NCBI GenBank assembly: GCA_031263195.1
Contig: JAISGD010000024.1
Span: 62,001 to 126,000 of the forward strand
Direction: 5' to 3'
Length of the DNA: 64,000 bases
Source of the DNA: Campylobacteraceae bacterium
GTDB taxonomy: Bacteria; Campylobacterota; Campylobacteria; Campylobacterales; Campylobacteraceae
Shown here: positions 54,281 through 64,000 of the stretch, piece after piece
How positions within the stretch are numbered: position 1 is the stretch's first letter
Layout of the letters: each line of letters starts with the position of its first letter
Position numbers and translations under genes: made by a program
Notes under the pieces: generated by a model
What the model was told of the DNA's origin: nothing
Seen by the model: the letters and a program-made list of their open reading frames with translations, nothing else
Databases searched by the model: none

Positions 54281-55336
54281 ATGAAACGATACGATTTAAG
54301 ACATTTATCAGACCGTTTTGCTCCGCGAATCTTTGAGCTTGCAAACAGTTCGCAAAAAGATGAAGTCTCTATATTTGTTTTTGAGACAACGGAAGATGAA
54401 AAGCTGAAAACCATCATAAAAAATCTTAATCGTAAAGGGCACGAAGTGATGAACTCTTTGCGCTTTAATGAAGCAGATTGGATGATAGTAGTAAAAGCTT
54501 TTGTAAATGAGTCTAAAATCTCAAATCCTTTATTTTACGCTTTTGAAAAATATGGAGTGGAATTAAAAACTCTTGATAGACAGAGTGCAGTTTTGTGCAT
54601 AGGTACCTATTTTGCAAAAGACAATGAGATTTTGGCGCACGAACTTTATGAATGGGAAAAAAAGTTGATATATATGTCAGCACAAGAGGATTTGAATCTC
54701 AAAAGAACCGCTCTTAAGCATATCAAATACGAAGTAGGTTCGGAAGGCGGCGTATTAGCGCTTATAGCTAAAGTCTTTTTGAAAGACGTTCAAATTCCGC
54801 AAGATGTCAAAGATTATCTTGATAAGCTAGACGACGGATATCTAAGCGCGGAAAGTAATGTAGGCGAAGAGGAGATGGAAGAGATAAAAGAGGCGATGAG
54901 TGACGGCACGATGTCGTTTTTGTTCGGACGCGATTTATATCATCATCCGGATGCCGATTTGATAGCTGCTTTAACGGCTCTCATATCGCGTTTTATACCT
55001 TTGAAAGTGAGCGTTTTGGACGAGATAGAGTTAAAAGTCAAACCCAAAATGCTCCTGCCGCCACCGATAAATGAACTTAAAAGTTTTGACGGTACTATAG
55101 TCTATTTTTACGATAGTGATGAAGCGAGTCCGAAACTGTATGGCTCTTCACAATTTGCGATAGCAGCAAAACTAAAAGACGGAGATGAGGTTTCAATAGA
55201 AACTTCAAATAGTGTGTATAAATCTCTATTTTTCATTGATACGAATATGAAAGGTATGGTTGCGATTTTAGGCATAAATAAGAACGGCTACAGATACGAA
55301 GCGGTAAAAGTTTCAAAAAGAGGTTCAAATGGCTGA
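54281..55336 (+). CDS. NuoE/NuoF-position protein of the Campylobacterota type, apparently fused
   Basis: I use ATG 54281, behind AGGTGA, giving 351 residues (the track starts at GTG 54272). The first 75 or so (MKRYDLRHLSDRFAPRIFELA...GHEVMNSLRFNEADWMIVVK) resemble the short NuoE-like protein of Campylobacter. The rest resembles its separate NuoF-like protein. No Cys ligands for iron-sulfur centres, no FMN site and no NADH site are visible, so this subunit cannot accept NADH. In C. jejuni the matching pair is thought to receive electrons from flavodoxin via 2-oxoglutarate oxidoreductase. Here it sits exactly between nuoD and nuoG, with an 8-base overlap into nuoG. Confidence 0.8.
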   Translation: MKRYDLRHLSDRFAPRIFELANSSQKDEVSIFVFETTEDEKLKTIIKNLNRKGHEVMNSLRFNEADWMIVVKAFVNESKISNPLFYAFEKYGVELKTLDRQSAVLCIGTYFAKDNEILAHELYEWEKKLIYMSAQEDLNLKRTALKHIKYEVGSEGGVLALIAKVFLKDVQIPQDVKDYLDKLDDGYLSAESNVGEEEMEEIKEAMSDGTMSFLFGRDLYHHPDADLIAALTALISRFIPLKVSVLDEIELKVKPKMLLPPPINELKSFDGTIVYFYDSDEASPKLYGSSQFAIAAKLKDGDEVSIETSNSVYKSLFFIDTNMKGMVAILGINKNGYRYEAVKVSKRGSNG

Positions 55337-57716
55337 TATAACGATAACCATAAACGGTACCCCTTTAAAGGCAAAAGAGAATGAAACGATTCTGAATATA
55401 GCGCGCGCAAACGATATATTTATACCCGCTATTTGCTATCTTAGCTGTTGTTCGCCTACATTGGCATGCAGGCTCTGTATGGCGGATGTTGACGGCAAGA
55501 GGGTTTATACATGCAATGCCAAAGCTAAAGACGGACAAATTGTTGTCACAAGCACTCCGGAGATTGAAGCTGAACGGCGCGCTATAATGGAGGTTTATGC
55601 CGTCAACCATCCTTTAGAGTGCGGCGTATGCGATAAAAGCGGCGAATGCGAATTACAAAATTATGTACATGAAGCGAAAGTAAATGACCAGCACTACTCT
55701 GTGTCGAACACTTACCGTACTGTGCAAGATTGGGACAATATACGATATGACGCTTCACTGTGCATAGTATGTGAAAGATGTATAACAGTGTGTAAAGATA
55801 AAATAGGCGAAGCGGCTCTGAAAACTGTTCCAAGAGGCGAGGAATTGGCTGTGCCGAAAGAGTATAAAGATATAATGCCAAAAGACGCGTATGCTGTTTG
55901 GAATAAAATGCAAAAGTCACTTATAGATAAGGTACGCGATGAAAACGGCGATATTATAGATTGTGCCAAATGCGGTGAATGTAGCGCGGTTTGTCCTACC
56001 GGAGCGCTTATCGGAAGCGATTTTCACTATATATCAAATGCGTGGGAGCTTAAGCGGATACCGGCCGCAAATCCGCACAGCAGCGACTGCGCTCCTATAT
56101 ATTACGAAGTGAAACAGCGAAGCATAAATAATCCCGCGCCTAAAATTTACAGGGTACAAAGCGAGTATAACTTCGCGCCTCTAAGCGCGGCGGCACGATA
56201 TGGATATGATTTTGAAAATGCGAATGCCGTAAAGGATAAAGAAGCTTTCCAAGAGGTGGTAAATTTTATCAAAAACGGTGCGAGAACCATACTTTTTAAC
56301 AGTTTTATCACAAACGAAGAGGCATTAATACTTCAAAAGTTAAAAGAGAAGTTTTCACTTAAACTCGTAAATGAGGACGCTTACGTATATAATAGGTTTT
56401 TAAAGGCGATGAGTAAATGTTCGGGTTACACTCTATATCAGGGTACCCTTGAGAGTATCCAAAAGAGTGATTTTATCGTAACTGTGGGTTCAATGTTAAG
56501 ATATGACGCTCCGAATGTCGGTTACGCGCTGAATTCCGCCTTGAAAATGAATCGCGCTGCGGCCATATATTGCCATCCTATAAAAGATAAAGTCGTGCAA
56601 AATTTTTCTAAAAATCTATTGGAGTTAAACTATCGTCCCGGTAGTGAGGAGGCGCTTTTATATTTATTGCTTGAACTTTTTGCGCCGTTGTCCGAACTTG
56701 ACGATGCTACAAGCGAATATTTGCAATCGTTTCATACAACAACCAGTAAAACGGTAGATGGCAATGAAATTGAATCGGCTACTTCGAAACTTTGGAATAT
56801 TATCGGTATTGAGAATAAAAGCGCGCAGATAGAAGCTATGGCTGCAGGTAAAAGCCGCTTTTCACTGGTAATCGGCGAAGATATATTGACTCATCCAAGA
56901 TGGCAAAATATGGCTTATATTGTGGGTACATTAGAACGTTTGGCGAATTTTAAAGCAGTTGTGATTCCTACACAAACAAACACACTCGGTGTCTCTTTAA
57001 TATGCGAGCTTGATAAATATGCAGAGGGTAAAACGCTGGGATATAATCTTTTCGGTGATATGACGTTAAGCGCATTTGGAGATGGATTTGATATGCCGGC
57101 TCTTAATCAGCAAGAGGGCACATTTACCAATATAGACAAAAGAGTTGTACCGATAAACGCCGCGCTTCCATATGGCGGTTATGAATTGAACGACATAGCT
57201 TCCGCACTTGGGATTTGGACAAAATACACTATTGATTATACACAAAAATTACCCATAAATATGGGCTTTAAAGAGATTGCATTTGACAATTTGGAAACAG
57301 ACTTTGATAACGCGGGCAACGATATAAGAGGCTATACTCTTGAGATTCAAAGTACGGATATATCCAAAACCCCTATCAATTTTAGAAATATAACGCTGGA
57401 TAGCGATATAGTGTATAGATTAAATCCTGTCTCACAATTTAACTTTTTTACAAATCGCGCCTCTAAACTAAGTAGGAAGGGTGTACTTTTTGCATCAAAA
57501 GAGTTTATGGATTTGCACAACTTTTTTAGCGGACAAAATGTAAAAATCACATCTCAAAACGGCTCTATTTTATATCTTGATATAGAAGAAGATAAAAATA
57601 TATCCGGCAGTTTTGCTTATTTGCCGACTTTCGATAAAACATTAAATGTTTATCCGTTTTTTGAAGAGTACAGATTTGCTACGTTTACAATAGGAGAGGT
57701 CTATGATGACGAATGA
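55329..57716 (+). CDS. nuoG: NADH-quinone oxidoreductase subunit G
   Basis: 795 residues. An N-terminal 2Fe-2S domain (CYLSCCSPTLACRLCMADV), the His-Cys motif HPLECGVCDKSGECELQ, and two 4Fe-4S clusters (CIVCERCITVCKD; CAKCGECSAVCPTGAL) are present, so the electron wire is intact. The following molybdopterin-like domain (about 290-790) is divergent. It lies next to the NuoE/F-like protein that replaces the NADH-binding parts. Overlaps nuoH by 14 bases. Confidence 0.93.
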   Translation: MADITITINGTPLKAKENETILNIARANDIFIPAICYLSCCSPTLACRLCMADVDGKRVYTCNAKAKDGQIVVTSTPEIEAERRAIMEVYAVNHPLECGVCDKSGECELQNYVHEAKVNDQHYSVSNTYRTVQDWDNIRYDASLCIVCERCITVCKDKIGEAALKTVPRGEELAVPKEYKDIMPKDAYAVWNKMQKSLIDKVRDENGDIIDCAKCGECSAVCPTGALIGSDFHYISNAWELKRIPAANPHSSDCAPIYYEVKQRSINNPAPKIYRVQSEYNFAPLSAAARYGYDFENANAVKDKEAFQEVVNFIKNGARTILFNSFITNEEALILQKLKEKFSLKLVNEDAYVYNRFLKAMSKCSGYTLYQGTLESIQKSDFIVTVGSMLRYDAPNVGYALNSALKMNRAAAIYCHPIKDKVVQNFSKNLLELNYRPGSEEALLYLLLELFAPLSELDDATSEYLQSFHTTTSKTVDGNEIESATSKLWNIIGIENKSAQIEAMAAGKSRFSLVIGEDILTHPRWQNMAYIVGTLERLANFKAVVIPTQTNTLGVSLICELDKYAEGKTLGYNLFGDMTLSAFGDGFDMPALNQQEGTFTNIDKRVVPINAALPYGGYELNDIASALGIWTKYTIDYTQKLPINMGFKEIAFDNLETDFDNAGNDIRGYTLEIQSTDISKTPINFRNITLDSDIVYRLNPVSQFNFFTNRASKLSRKGVLFASKEFMDLHNFFSGQNVKITSQNGSILYLDIEEDKNISGSFAYLPTFDKTLNVYPFFEEYRFATFTIGEVYDDE

Positions 57717-58710
57717 AGCGGCCATGATTATTGAGACAATCGTAAAATCCATAATAGTACTTGTGATTATAGCGAGTATAGCAGGATTTGCTACATATGT
57801 GGAACGTAAGATTTTGGGCTTTATGCACCGTCGTTTAGGACCTATGTATGTTGGACCATTCGGACTTTTGCAAGCTTTGGCAGACGTCATAAAACTATTT
57901 ACCAAAGAAGATATTGTACCGCAAGAGAGCGTTAAAGCGATATTTTATTTAGCTCCTCTTTTGATAGTGACAGCTGTTTTTACAGCATTTGCAGCTGTAC
58001 CGTTTTTCCCGGAGTTTGAAATTGGCGGGTACAGAACCTCTGCTGTAATATCCGATATAAATGTAGGTATTTTATTTGTGGTAGGGGTGGCGAGCGCCGG
58101 TATGTACGCACCGCTTTTGGCAGGTCTTAGCAGTGCAAACAAATGGGCATTGTTGGGCGGCGCGCGCGCTGTCGCACAGTTACTCTCTTTTGAAGTTATA
58201 ACTGCTTTTGCCGTTTTGGCTCCCGTGATGCTTGTAGGTTCGTTGTCGCTTGTTGATATCAATAATCATCAAGCAGGCGGACTTTTTGATTGGATTATTT
58301 GGAAACAGCCTGTAGCGTTCGTACTCTTTTGTATAGCTGGATTTGCCGAGACAAATAGGGTGCCGTTTGACCTTTTAGAACAAGAGTCGGAGATAGTAAG
58401 CGGATATATAACGGAGTATTCCGGCATGAGGTGGGCGCTGTTTTTTCTTGGCGAATATGCTAATATGATGCTTATTTCATTTTTAGTCGCGCTGATGTTT
58501 TTAGGGGGGTTTAACTCTTTATGGGTTATACCGGGAAGTATTATGATGCTTTTAAAAGTGCTTGGCTTTATGTTTTTCTTTATGTGGGCGCGCGGAGCAT
58601 GGCCTCATGTGAGACCCGACCAATTGATGTGGCTTTGTTGGAAAGTGCTGTTGCCGATAGCTCTTCTAAATGTGCTGATAACCGGCATTGTTTTACTTTT
58701 GGGAGCGTAG
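57703..58710 (+). CDS. nuoH: NADH-quinone oxidoreductase subunit H
   Basis: 335 residues, eight membrane helices. [37 protein letters not shown] and [34 protein letters not shown] are the family blocks. It forms the quinone chamber in the membrane. GGAGAGGTCT precedes the paired ATGATG start. Confidence 0.96.
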   Translation: MMTNEAAMIIETIVKSIIVLVIIASIAGFATYVERKILGFMHRRLGPMYVGPFGLLQALADVIKLFTKEDIVPQESVKAIFYLAPLLIVTAVFTAFAAVPFFPEFEIGGYRTSAVISDINVGILFVVGVASAGMYAPLLAGLSSANKWALLGGARAVAQLLSFEVITAFAVLAPVMLVGSLSLVDINNHQAGGLFDWIIWKQPVAFVLFCIAGFAETNRVPFDLLEQESEIVSGYITEYSGMRWALFFLGEYANMMLISFLVALMFLGGFNSLWVIPGSIMMLLKVLGFMFFFMWARGAWPHVRPDQLMWLCWKVLLPIALLNVLITGIVLLLGA

Positions 58711-58711
58711 T

Positions 58712-59332
58712 ATGTTAGACCAGTTTACAAACAGGAACACAAACGGATATATTTACTTTAAACATGAGCCGACACCGAAAACAAATTGGCGGAAATTTTG
58801 CCAAGTTGTAAAGAGAAGTATAAAATTAGAACTTTTTGTAGGACTTTGGATAGTATTTAGGGAGATGGCTAAAGGTAAAAAAAATTGCCACACCACACAA
58901 TATCCGTTAGAGAAAATGCCTATAGGACCAAGATGCCGCTCCGTACATAAGCTTTTACGGCTTTTGGAAAGCGGTAATGAACGATGCATAGGATGCGGGT
59001 TATGCGAAAAGATATGTGTGTCAAATTGTATAAGAATGGACACATATGCCGATAAAAACGGACGTAAAATAGTAAAAGAGTATAGTATAAATTTTGGGCG
59101 TTGTATCTATTGCGGTTTGTGCGCTGAAGTTTGTCCGGAGCTTGCAATAGTGCATGGAAACGAATATGAATATGCCGCCGAACAACGTGCGCATTACGGC
59201 TTAAAAGAGGATATGCTCACACCTATCGATAGATTTAAAGGCGGTTTTCAAGAGGAGTTTGAGGGTTACGGCAGTATAAGTTCGGAAGCTGACAAAACTA
59301 TCAAAAAAACTCCAATCGCAGGAGATGATTAA
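58712..59332 (+). CDS. nuoI: NADH-quinone oxidoreductase subunit I
   Basis: The track starts at 58688 inside nuoH; ATG 58712 comes right after the nuoH stop (TAGTATG), behind GGGAG. The 206-residue protein has two 4Fe-4S motifs ([15 protein letters not shown] and [13 protein letters not shown]), the N6a/N6b clusters, after a conserved [13 protein letters not shown] block. The C-terminal tail is longer than minimal. Overlaps nuoJ by one base. Confidence 0.94.
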   Translation: MLDQFTNRNTNGYIYFKHEPTPKTNWRKFCQVVKRSIKLELFVGLWIVFREMAKGKKNCHTTQYPLEKMPIGPRCRSVHKLLRLLESGNERCIGCGLCEKICVSNCIRMDTYADKNGRKIVKEYSINFGRCIYCGLCAEVCPELAIVHGNEYEYAAEQRAHYGLKEDMLTPIDRFKGGFQEEFEGYGSISSEADKTIKKTPIAGDD

Positions 59333-59850
59333 TGTATGAAGTTATAGCCTTTTATCTATTTGCGGTATTTACTGTCGCGTTATTTTTGATTACTGTGTTT
59401 AGCAAAAACGCACTTCACTCTATGAGTTCATTAGCGGGTGGTATGGTTTTTGTCGGCGGGCTTTTTTTTCTTTTGGATGCCGAATTTATAGGAGTTGTTC
59501 AAATCATCGTGTATACAGGTGCAGTTATGGCTCTGTACGCTTTCGGTATGATGTTTTTCGATACGGCTCAAGAGATTAAGGAGAATATAGCGGCAAAAAG
59601 AGCGATATACACTCTATGGATATTTGTTGCAATTTTACTTGTGACGATAGTATGCGTGCCTATATTTGCGAATACTTTGCAAGCTTCGGCACCTATAAAT
59701 GAGAATGTGAGCAACGCGCACGCTTTGGGACTTGTGATGTTTACAAAATATCTGGCGGCTTTTGAACTTACGGCTATAATGCTTTTAGTGGCTATGATAG
59801 CAGGTATCATTTTAGTAAGCCGCAAATTTGATACCGGAGAGGTACAATGA
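59332..59850 (+). CDS. nuoJ: NADH-quinone oxidoreductase subunit J
   Basis: 172 residues, five membrane helices. LDAEFIGVVQIIVYTGAVMALYAFGMMFF is the family signature (pi-bulge helix that couples the quinone site to proton pumping). Overlaps nuoK by four bases. Confidence 0.93.
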   Translation: MYEVIAFYLFAVFTVALFLITVFSKNALHSMSSLAGGMVFVGGLFFLLDAEFIGVVQIIVYTGAVMALYAFGMMFFDTAQEIKENIAAKRAIYTLWIFVAILLVTIVCVPIFANTLQASAPINENVSNAHALGLVMFTKYLAAFELTAIMLLVAMIAGIILVSRKFDTGEVQ

Positions 59851-60149
59851 TAGGTTTTTATCATTACATAATATTAAGCGCGTTTTTATTTGCGATAGGT
59901 TTGGTCGGTATTTTGAGAAGAAAAAATCTTTTAATGCTTTTTTTCTCTACGGAGATTTTGCTGAATGCCGCAAATGTTGGTTTTGTTGCTGTATCAAAAT
60001 TTTATATGGATTTGGGTGGACAGATATTTGCTCTGTTTATCATAGCTATAGCTGCAAGTGAAGTCGCTGTCGGACTTGGACTTTTGACGCTTTGGTATAA
60101 GCGTACGGGCTCTATCAACCTTGATAGTTTAAATAGTATGAAGGGATAA
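59847..60149 (+). CDS. nuoK: NADH-quinone oxidoreductase subunit K
   Basis: 100 residues, three membrane helices. GLVGILRRKNLLMLFFSTEILLNAANVGFVA with the pumping glutamate, and AAASEVAVGLGLL-like AIAASEVAVGLGLLTL, are the family blocks. Two bases separate it from nuoL. Confidence 0.95.
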   Translation: MIGFYHYIILSAFLFAIGLVGILRRKNLLMLFFSTEILLNAANVGFVAVSKFYMDLGGQIFALFIIAIAASEVAVGLGLLTLWYKRTGSINLDSLNSMKG

Positions 60150-60151
60150 GA

Positions 60152-62002
60152 ATGGAAATTTTAATATATATAGCCCTGTTTGCACCGCTTGCTGCTGCGA
60201 TTTTCGCTGCGATTTTCTCGATGAAGGAAAAAAATATTATAACAGGAGTAATAAATTCTATTTTTATCGCGCTTTCAACCGCTGCTTCTATTACGCTTTT
60301 ATATGTTATTGACGAAAATGGCGCGCGTTTAAATTTGATTGATTGGATAAACGTTGGGGATTTAAACATCCCGTTCGGATTTGTAGTTGATAGAGTAAGT
60401 GCTGTAATGATGGTAACGGTCGGTGTTGTTTCAACGGCTGTGCATGTTTACTCTATAGGCTATATGGCTAACGACAAATCGTTTAACCGCTTTTTTTCAT
60501 ATCTTTCGGCATTTGTTTTCTCTATGCTTATACTTGTGATGAGCGACAATTTCGCGGGACTCTTTATAGGATGGGAAGGTGTGGGACTTTGCTCATGGAT
60601 GCTTATAGGCTTTTGGTATGCAAAAGATAGTGCATCGTGGGCAGCAAATGAAGCTTTTATCATGAATAGAATCGCTGATTTAGGTATGCTTCTTGGTATA
60701 TTTATGATTTACTGGCAGTTTGGAACTTTGCAGTACGAGGCTATTTTCGCCGCTGCGGCTGATATCGATACAGCTATCTTACAAACCATCGGCATACTGC
60801 TCTTTATAGGTGCGATGGGTAAATCCGCACAGTTTCCTTTACATACTTGGCTTGCCGACGCTATGGAAGGACCGACTCCCGTATCTGCGCTTATACATGC
60901 CGCCACAATGGTAACAGCCGGCGTTTATCTTGTCATACGTGCCAATCCTATATATACGAATATCCCGGATATAGGCTTTTTTATCGCTTCTTTAGGGGCA
61001 TTTGTCGCTATTTTCGCTGCGCTGATGGCTCTTGTAAATAACGATTTGAAACGTATTATCGCTTATTCCACGCTCTCGCAGCTTGGATATATGTTCGTGG
61101 CAGCGGGTCTTGGCGCATATTGGATAGCACTGTTTCACCTCGTAACTCATGCTTACTTTAAATCGCTGCTGTTTTTAGGCGCGGGAAATGTTATGCATGC
61201 CATGAATGAGGATTTGAATATCAAAAATATGGGTGGTCTTTTCGGTGCGCTTAAAATTACGGCTGTTTTGATGATAATAGCGTCTGTCGCGCTTGCCGGT
61301 ATATATCCGTTTGCAGGTTTCTTTTCAAAGGATAAAATTTTAGAGGTTGCTTTGAACGAAAATGCATATATTCTCTATTTGACTCTTTGGGCAGGAGCCG
61401 GCTTGACGGCATTTTATAGCTTTAGGCTCATATTTATTGTGTTTTTTGGCGAAGCTTCATGGAAGGAGCGACATATGCATCCGCACGAGGCGGCAAAATC
61501 TTCGTTATTGGCAATGTTGCCGCTTGGTGTTTTAGCTGTGATAGCGGGCTTTTTTGAAAACATATTTGAGAGATTTGTAACGCAAATTTTACCCGAATAT
61601 ACATTTGGTATCGCGCACGAAACTGTTAGTTTGATGGTTGCTGCGACGCTTGGAATAGCAGCATTCGGGATATTTTTCGCATTTTATATGTATATTGTAC
61701 GATGCGGATTTTCAAAAAAAATAGAGCAGAGTGTTATATACAAGTTTTTATTTAACCAATATTACATTCCGCAGTTGTATCAAAACTATATCGTGCGCCC
61801 GTTTGAGGCTGTAGCAAATTTTTCATGGAAAAAATTGGACGAAAAACTTATCGACGCAAGTGTGGATATGATAGCAAATATGTTGCATCAAGGCGGCGAT
61901 AAAGCGCGCCGTATGCAAAGCGGTAATCTTTCCGTAATGCTTAGATGGATGGTGTTTGGCTTGGGCATACTGCTGTTGACAGCGGTTTTTTATCAAATAT
62001 AA
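60152..62002 (+). CDS. nuoL: NADH-quinone oxidoreductase subunit L
   Basis: 616 residues, about 16 membrane helices. FIGWEGVGLCSWMLIGFWY, GKSAQFPLHTWLADAMEGPTPVSALIHAATMVTAGVYL and LKRIIAYSTLSQLGYMFVAAGLGAYWIALFHLVTHAYFKSLLFLGAGNVMHAM are intact, with the key Glu, Lys and His of an antiporter-like proton channel. The C-terminal horizontal helix region follows. Confidence 0.96.
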   Translation: MEILIYIALFAPLAAAIFAAIFSMKEKNIITGVINSIFIALSTAASITLLYVIDENGARLNLIDWINVGDLNIPFGFVVDRVSAVMMVTVGVVSTAVHVYSIGYMANDKSFNRFFSYLSAFVFSMLILVMSDNFAGLFIGWEGVGLCSWMLIGFWYAKDSASWAANEAFIMNRIADLGMLLGIFMIYWQFGTLQYEAIFAAAADIDTAILQTIGILLFIGAMGKSAQFPLHTWLADAMEGPTPVSALIHAATMVTAGVYLVIRANPIYTNIPDIGFFIASLGAFVAIFAALMALVNNDLKRIIAYSTLSQLGYMFVAAGLGAYWIALFHLVTHAYFKSLLFLGAGNVMHAMNEDLNIKNMGGLFGALKITAVLMIIASVALAGIYPFAGFFSKDKILEVALNENAYILYLTLWAGAGLTAFYSFRLIFIVFFGEASWKERHMHPHEAAKSSLLAMLPLGVLAVIAGFFENIFERFVTQILPEYTFGIAHETVSLMVAATLGIAAFGIFFAFYMYIVRCGFSKKIEQSVIYKFLFNQYYIPQLYQNYIVRPFEAVANFSWKKLDEKLIDASVDMIANMLHQGGDKARRMQSGNLSVMLRWMVFGLGILLLTAVFYQI

Positions 62003-62008
62003 GGGGAG

Positions 62009-63538
62009 ATGATGGGCAGTATACTACTATTGGCGACGGTTCTGTTTCCTCTGTTTGCCGGTTTTGTCGGTTTTGCGGTTAAACAAAAGTATATTAAAAT
62101 TTATGCAATTACAGCGGCTTTTATGGAATTCGTGCTTTCCCTGACGCTTTGGGTTGCATTGGATGAAAATGAAGGCGGTTTTCAAATGCTTTTAAATCTG
62201 CCTTTGATACCGAGTTTTGGCGTATCATTTTTGCTCGGGCTTGACGGTATATCGCTCTTTTTAGTGATTTTAAGCACATTTATAACTCTTGTGGGACTTA
62301 TCGGTCTTGGCGAAATGCCAAATCTAAAAAATCTCATTATCTCCATACTCTTTTTAGAAATGACTATGGTAGGCGTTTTTGTCAGTCTTGACTTATTGTT
62401 ATTTTATCTTTTTTGGGAACTCTCTTTAGTGCCTATGCTCTATATCATAGGCGCGTGGGGAGCGGACAAAAGGATTTATGCGGCGGTTAAATTTTTTCTA
62501 TATACATTTGCCGGTTCCGTACTGATGCTTGTAGGTATTTTGTATTTTGGATATCTATATCATGAGATAAACGGCGTTTGGAGTTTTTCACTGATTGACT
62601 GGAAGAGTTTCCCACTCTCTTATAGCGTGCAACTATGGCTTTTTGGGGCATTTTTCTTGGGCTTTGCCATTAAAGTACCAATGTTCCCTTTTCATACTTG
62701 GCTCCCATATGCACATGGACAAGCTCCGACGATAGGTTCTGTCATCCTTGCAGCCGTACTTTTAAAGATGGGAACTTACGGTTTTGTGAGATTTTTATTG
62801 CCGCTTTTCCCTGACGCTTCGGTGCAGTTTTTGATACCTGTCGCAGTGGTGTCGGTAATTATGGTTATTTATGCGGCGCTCATCGCTTTTGCACAAGAGG
62901 ACATGAAACAAGTCATCGCTTACTCTTCCATTTCACATATGGGTATTATCATTTTGGGAACATTTGCGCTTAATATAGAGGGAATCTCCGGTTCGGTCTT
63001 TTTTATGATAAGCCACGGACTCGTAAGCGGAGCGCTGTTTATGTTAGTGGGGGTCATATACGATAGACGTCATACAAAAATGATGCATGAGTTTGGAGGA
63101 CTTGCTTCGGTAATGCCACGTTACGCGACGATTTTTGCTATTGTTCTTATGGGTTCTGTGGGGCTTCCTCTAACGATAGGATTTGTAGGTGAATTTTTAT
63201 CACTGATGGGATTTTATAAGGTGGATTGGTTGTTGACCGCGCTCGCCGGCACAGGTATAATTTTGGGAGCCGTATATATGCTGAGACTATATAGAAAATC
63301 TTTTTTCGGAGAGATTAGAAAAAGAGCAAATAAAAATTTGAAAGATTTGTATCCAAGAGAACTTTTCGCGCTTGTACCGATAACTATTTTGATAATATTT
63401 TTGGGCGTTTACCCCAAAGCAGTTTTAAATCCTGTTCAAGAGAGTGTTAAAAACACGCTTGAAGTAATGTCGCAAAACGCGCAAAAGTACGAAACAAAGC
63501 TCTTTTTGGAACAAGTAGCTTCAAAGGAGAGAAGGTAA
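62009..63538 (+). CDS. nuoM: NADH-quinone oxidoreductase subunit M
   Basis: 509 residues, antiporter-like. FYLFWELSLVPMLYIIGAWG, KVPMFPFHTWLPYAHGQAPTIGSVILAAVLLKMGTYGFVR and MKQVIAYSSISHMGIIILG are conserved with the key charged residues. Six bases after nuoL; its stop TAA overlaps the nuoN start (TAATG). Confidence 0.96.
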   Translation: MMGSILLLATVLFPLFAGFVGFAVKQKYIKIYAITAAFMEFVLSLTLWVALDENEGGFQMLLNLPLIPSFGVSFLLGLDGISLFLVILSTFITLVGLIGLGEMPNLKNLIISILFLEMTMVGVFVSLDLLLFYLFWELSLVPMLYIIGAWGADKRIYAAVKFFLYTFAGSVLMLVGILYFGYLYHEINGVWSFSLIDWKSFPLSYSVQLWLFGAFFLGFAIKVPMFPFHTWLPYAHGQAPTIGSVILAAVLLKMGTYGFVRFLLPLFPDASVQFLIPVAVVSVIMVIYAALIAFAQEDMKQVIAYSSISHMGIIILGTFALNIEGISGSVFFMISHGLVSGALFMLVGVIYDRRHTKMMHEFGGLASVMPRYATIFAIVLMGSVGLPLTIGFVGEFLSLMGFYKVDWLLTALAGTGIILGAVYMLRLYRKSFFGEIRKRANKNLKDLYPRELFALVPITILIIFLGVYPKAVLNPVQESVKNTLEVMSQNAQKYETKLFLEQVASKERR

Positions 63539-64000
63539 TGCAAGAAAATATATCGCTTATATCACTCGAAAGCTTAAATCTTTTTACTCTAATGCCGATG
63601 ATAATTTTGTGCGTAGGCGCACTTTTTATAATATGCGTCGATATATTTAAAAAGGGGTTAGCGCGCGGTTTTTATGCAGCCTTGACGTCATTTTTTTTGA
63701 TAGGCGCTTTTATTTTTATTTTGACACTCGGTAATCAAGATGAGGTTGGTTTTTTTGATATGATATTGATAGACGGCATGTCAAAACTATCGCAAATAGC
63801 TATACTCGCCATATCTTTACTGTTTACGCAACTAATGCTTTGCAAAAGAGAGTTCGCGGAGCACAAGTTCGCGGAATATTTCGCTTTACTGCTGTTTATG
63901 ACGGCCGGATTTGCGTTTATGGTATCTACGACAAATCTTATACTTATGTTTATAGGACTTGAAACGGCATCTTTGTCATTATACACGATGATAGCGATGC
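63538..64000 (+). CDS. nuoN: NADH-quinone oxidoreductase subunit N (3' end outside window)
   Basis: The frame from ATG 63538 stays open to the window end (about 154 residues): MQENISLISLESLNLFTLMPMIILCVGALFII, and later TAGFAFMVSTTNLILMFIGLETASLSLYTMIAM, the NuoN signature around the pumping glutamate. GGAGAGAAGG precedes the start. The remaining part of the gene is beyond the window. Confidence 0.92.
   Translation, partial: MQENISLISLESLNLFTLMPMIILCVGALFIICVDIFKKGLARGFYAALTSFFLIGAFIFILTLGNQDEVGFFDMILIDGMSKLSQIAILAISLLFTQLMLCKREFAEHKFAEYFALLLFMTAGFAFMVSTTNLILMFIGLETASLSLYTMIAM

Overview
The window comes from a Campylobacterota (Epsilonproteobacteria) chromosome, most likely a Campylobacter-like member of the Campylobacterales. 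The clearest evidence is the block ilvE - SPFH protein - hisIE, tautomerase, bcp, queH, fabZ, lpxA, clpX, mreB, mreC, carB. From memory, this follows the order of the equivalent Campylobacter jejuni block. The second clue is a nuo (complex I) cluster in which the usual NADH-binding nuoE/nuoF genes are replaced by a lineage-specific protein. The DNA is AT-rich, except for a visibly more GC-rich stretch near the left end. I cannot name the species.

Layout. 1-757: the tail of an unknown gene and two small unknown ORFs. 1328-7195: a sulfur-scavenging island with a DszC/SfnB-type flavin monooxygenase, a MetNIQ-type ABC importer and a DszA/NtaA-type FMN monooxygenase, surrounded by repeat-rich intergenic DNA. 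8343-12713: a DMT-family permease, then a polar amino acid ABC transporter with two tandemly duplicated binding proteins. 12807-14530: a degraded gene, a broken VOC (glyoxalase-fold) gene, a YjbR-family gene and an acetate-transporter-like gene. 14877-28056: the conserved housekeeping block. 28097-31265: a Sel1 / AAA ATPase / Sel1 operon. 31364-35577: acyl-CoA ligase, FadL-type porin, endonuclease IV and a lipoprotein. 35725-38344: tRNA-Glu, a phosphoethanolamine transferase and a five-tRNA operon (Pro, His, Arg, Arg, Leu). 38430-42053: thiG, terC-like, purN and the NAD(P)H-hydrate repair gene. 42398-50895: accessory envelope genes (three lipoproteins or periplasmic proteins, a NikK/NikL-like pair, a YiiX-like peptidase, a ComM-like ATPase, an L,D-transpeptidase and two paralogous membrane proteins). 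51364-64000: nuoA to nuoN, with nuoN cut by the window edge.

Working together: the island at the left should import a sulfur compound and oxidise it with reduced flavin and oxygen. The middle block covers isoleucine/valine and histidine synthesis, peroxide defence, queuosine, lipid A and fatty acid synthesis, cell shape, and carbamoyl phosphate supply. The nuo cluster provides respiratory proton pumping, probably fed by a donor other than NADH.

The most unusual signals are not in the coding frames. (1) The palindrome TTACATGTAA (core TACATGTA) occurs far more often than expected: about 20 cores and 10 full sites, mostly intergenic. It is often next to another dispersed repeat family that carries cattgcgag and gcaatcca. 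(2) A 10-bp inverted repeat with an 11-bp spacer lies just upstream of the NikK/NikL-like pair and looks like a nickel-regulator operator. (3) A perfect 11-bp inverted repeat would bury the ribosome binding site of the acetate-transporter gene. (4) The protein in the NuoE/NuoF position appears to be a fusion. No CRISPR array, prophage, insertion sequence transposase or rRNA was seen. I did not find a clearly new multi-gene system; the best candidates are the Sel1/AAA operon and the palindrome network.
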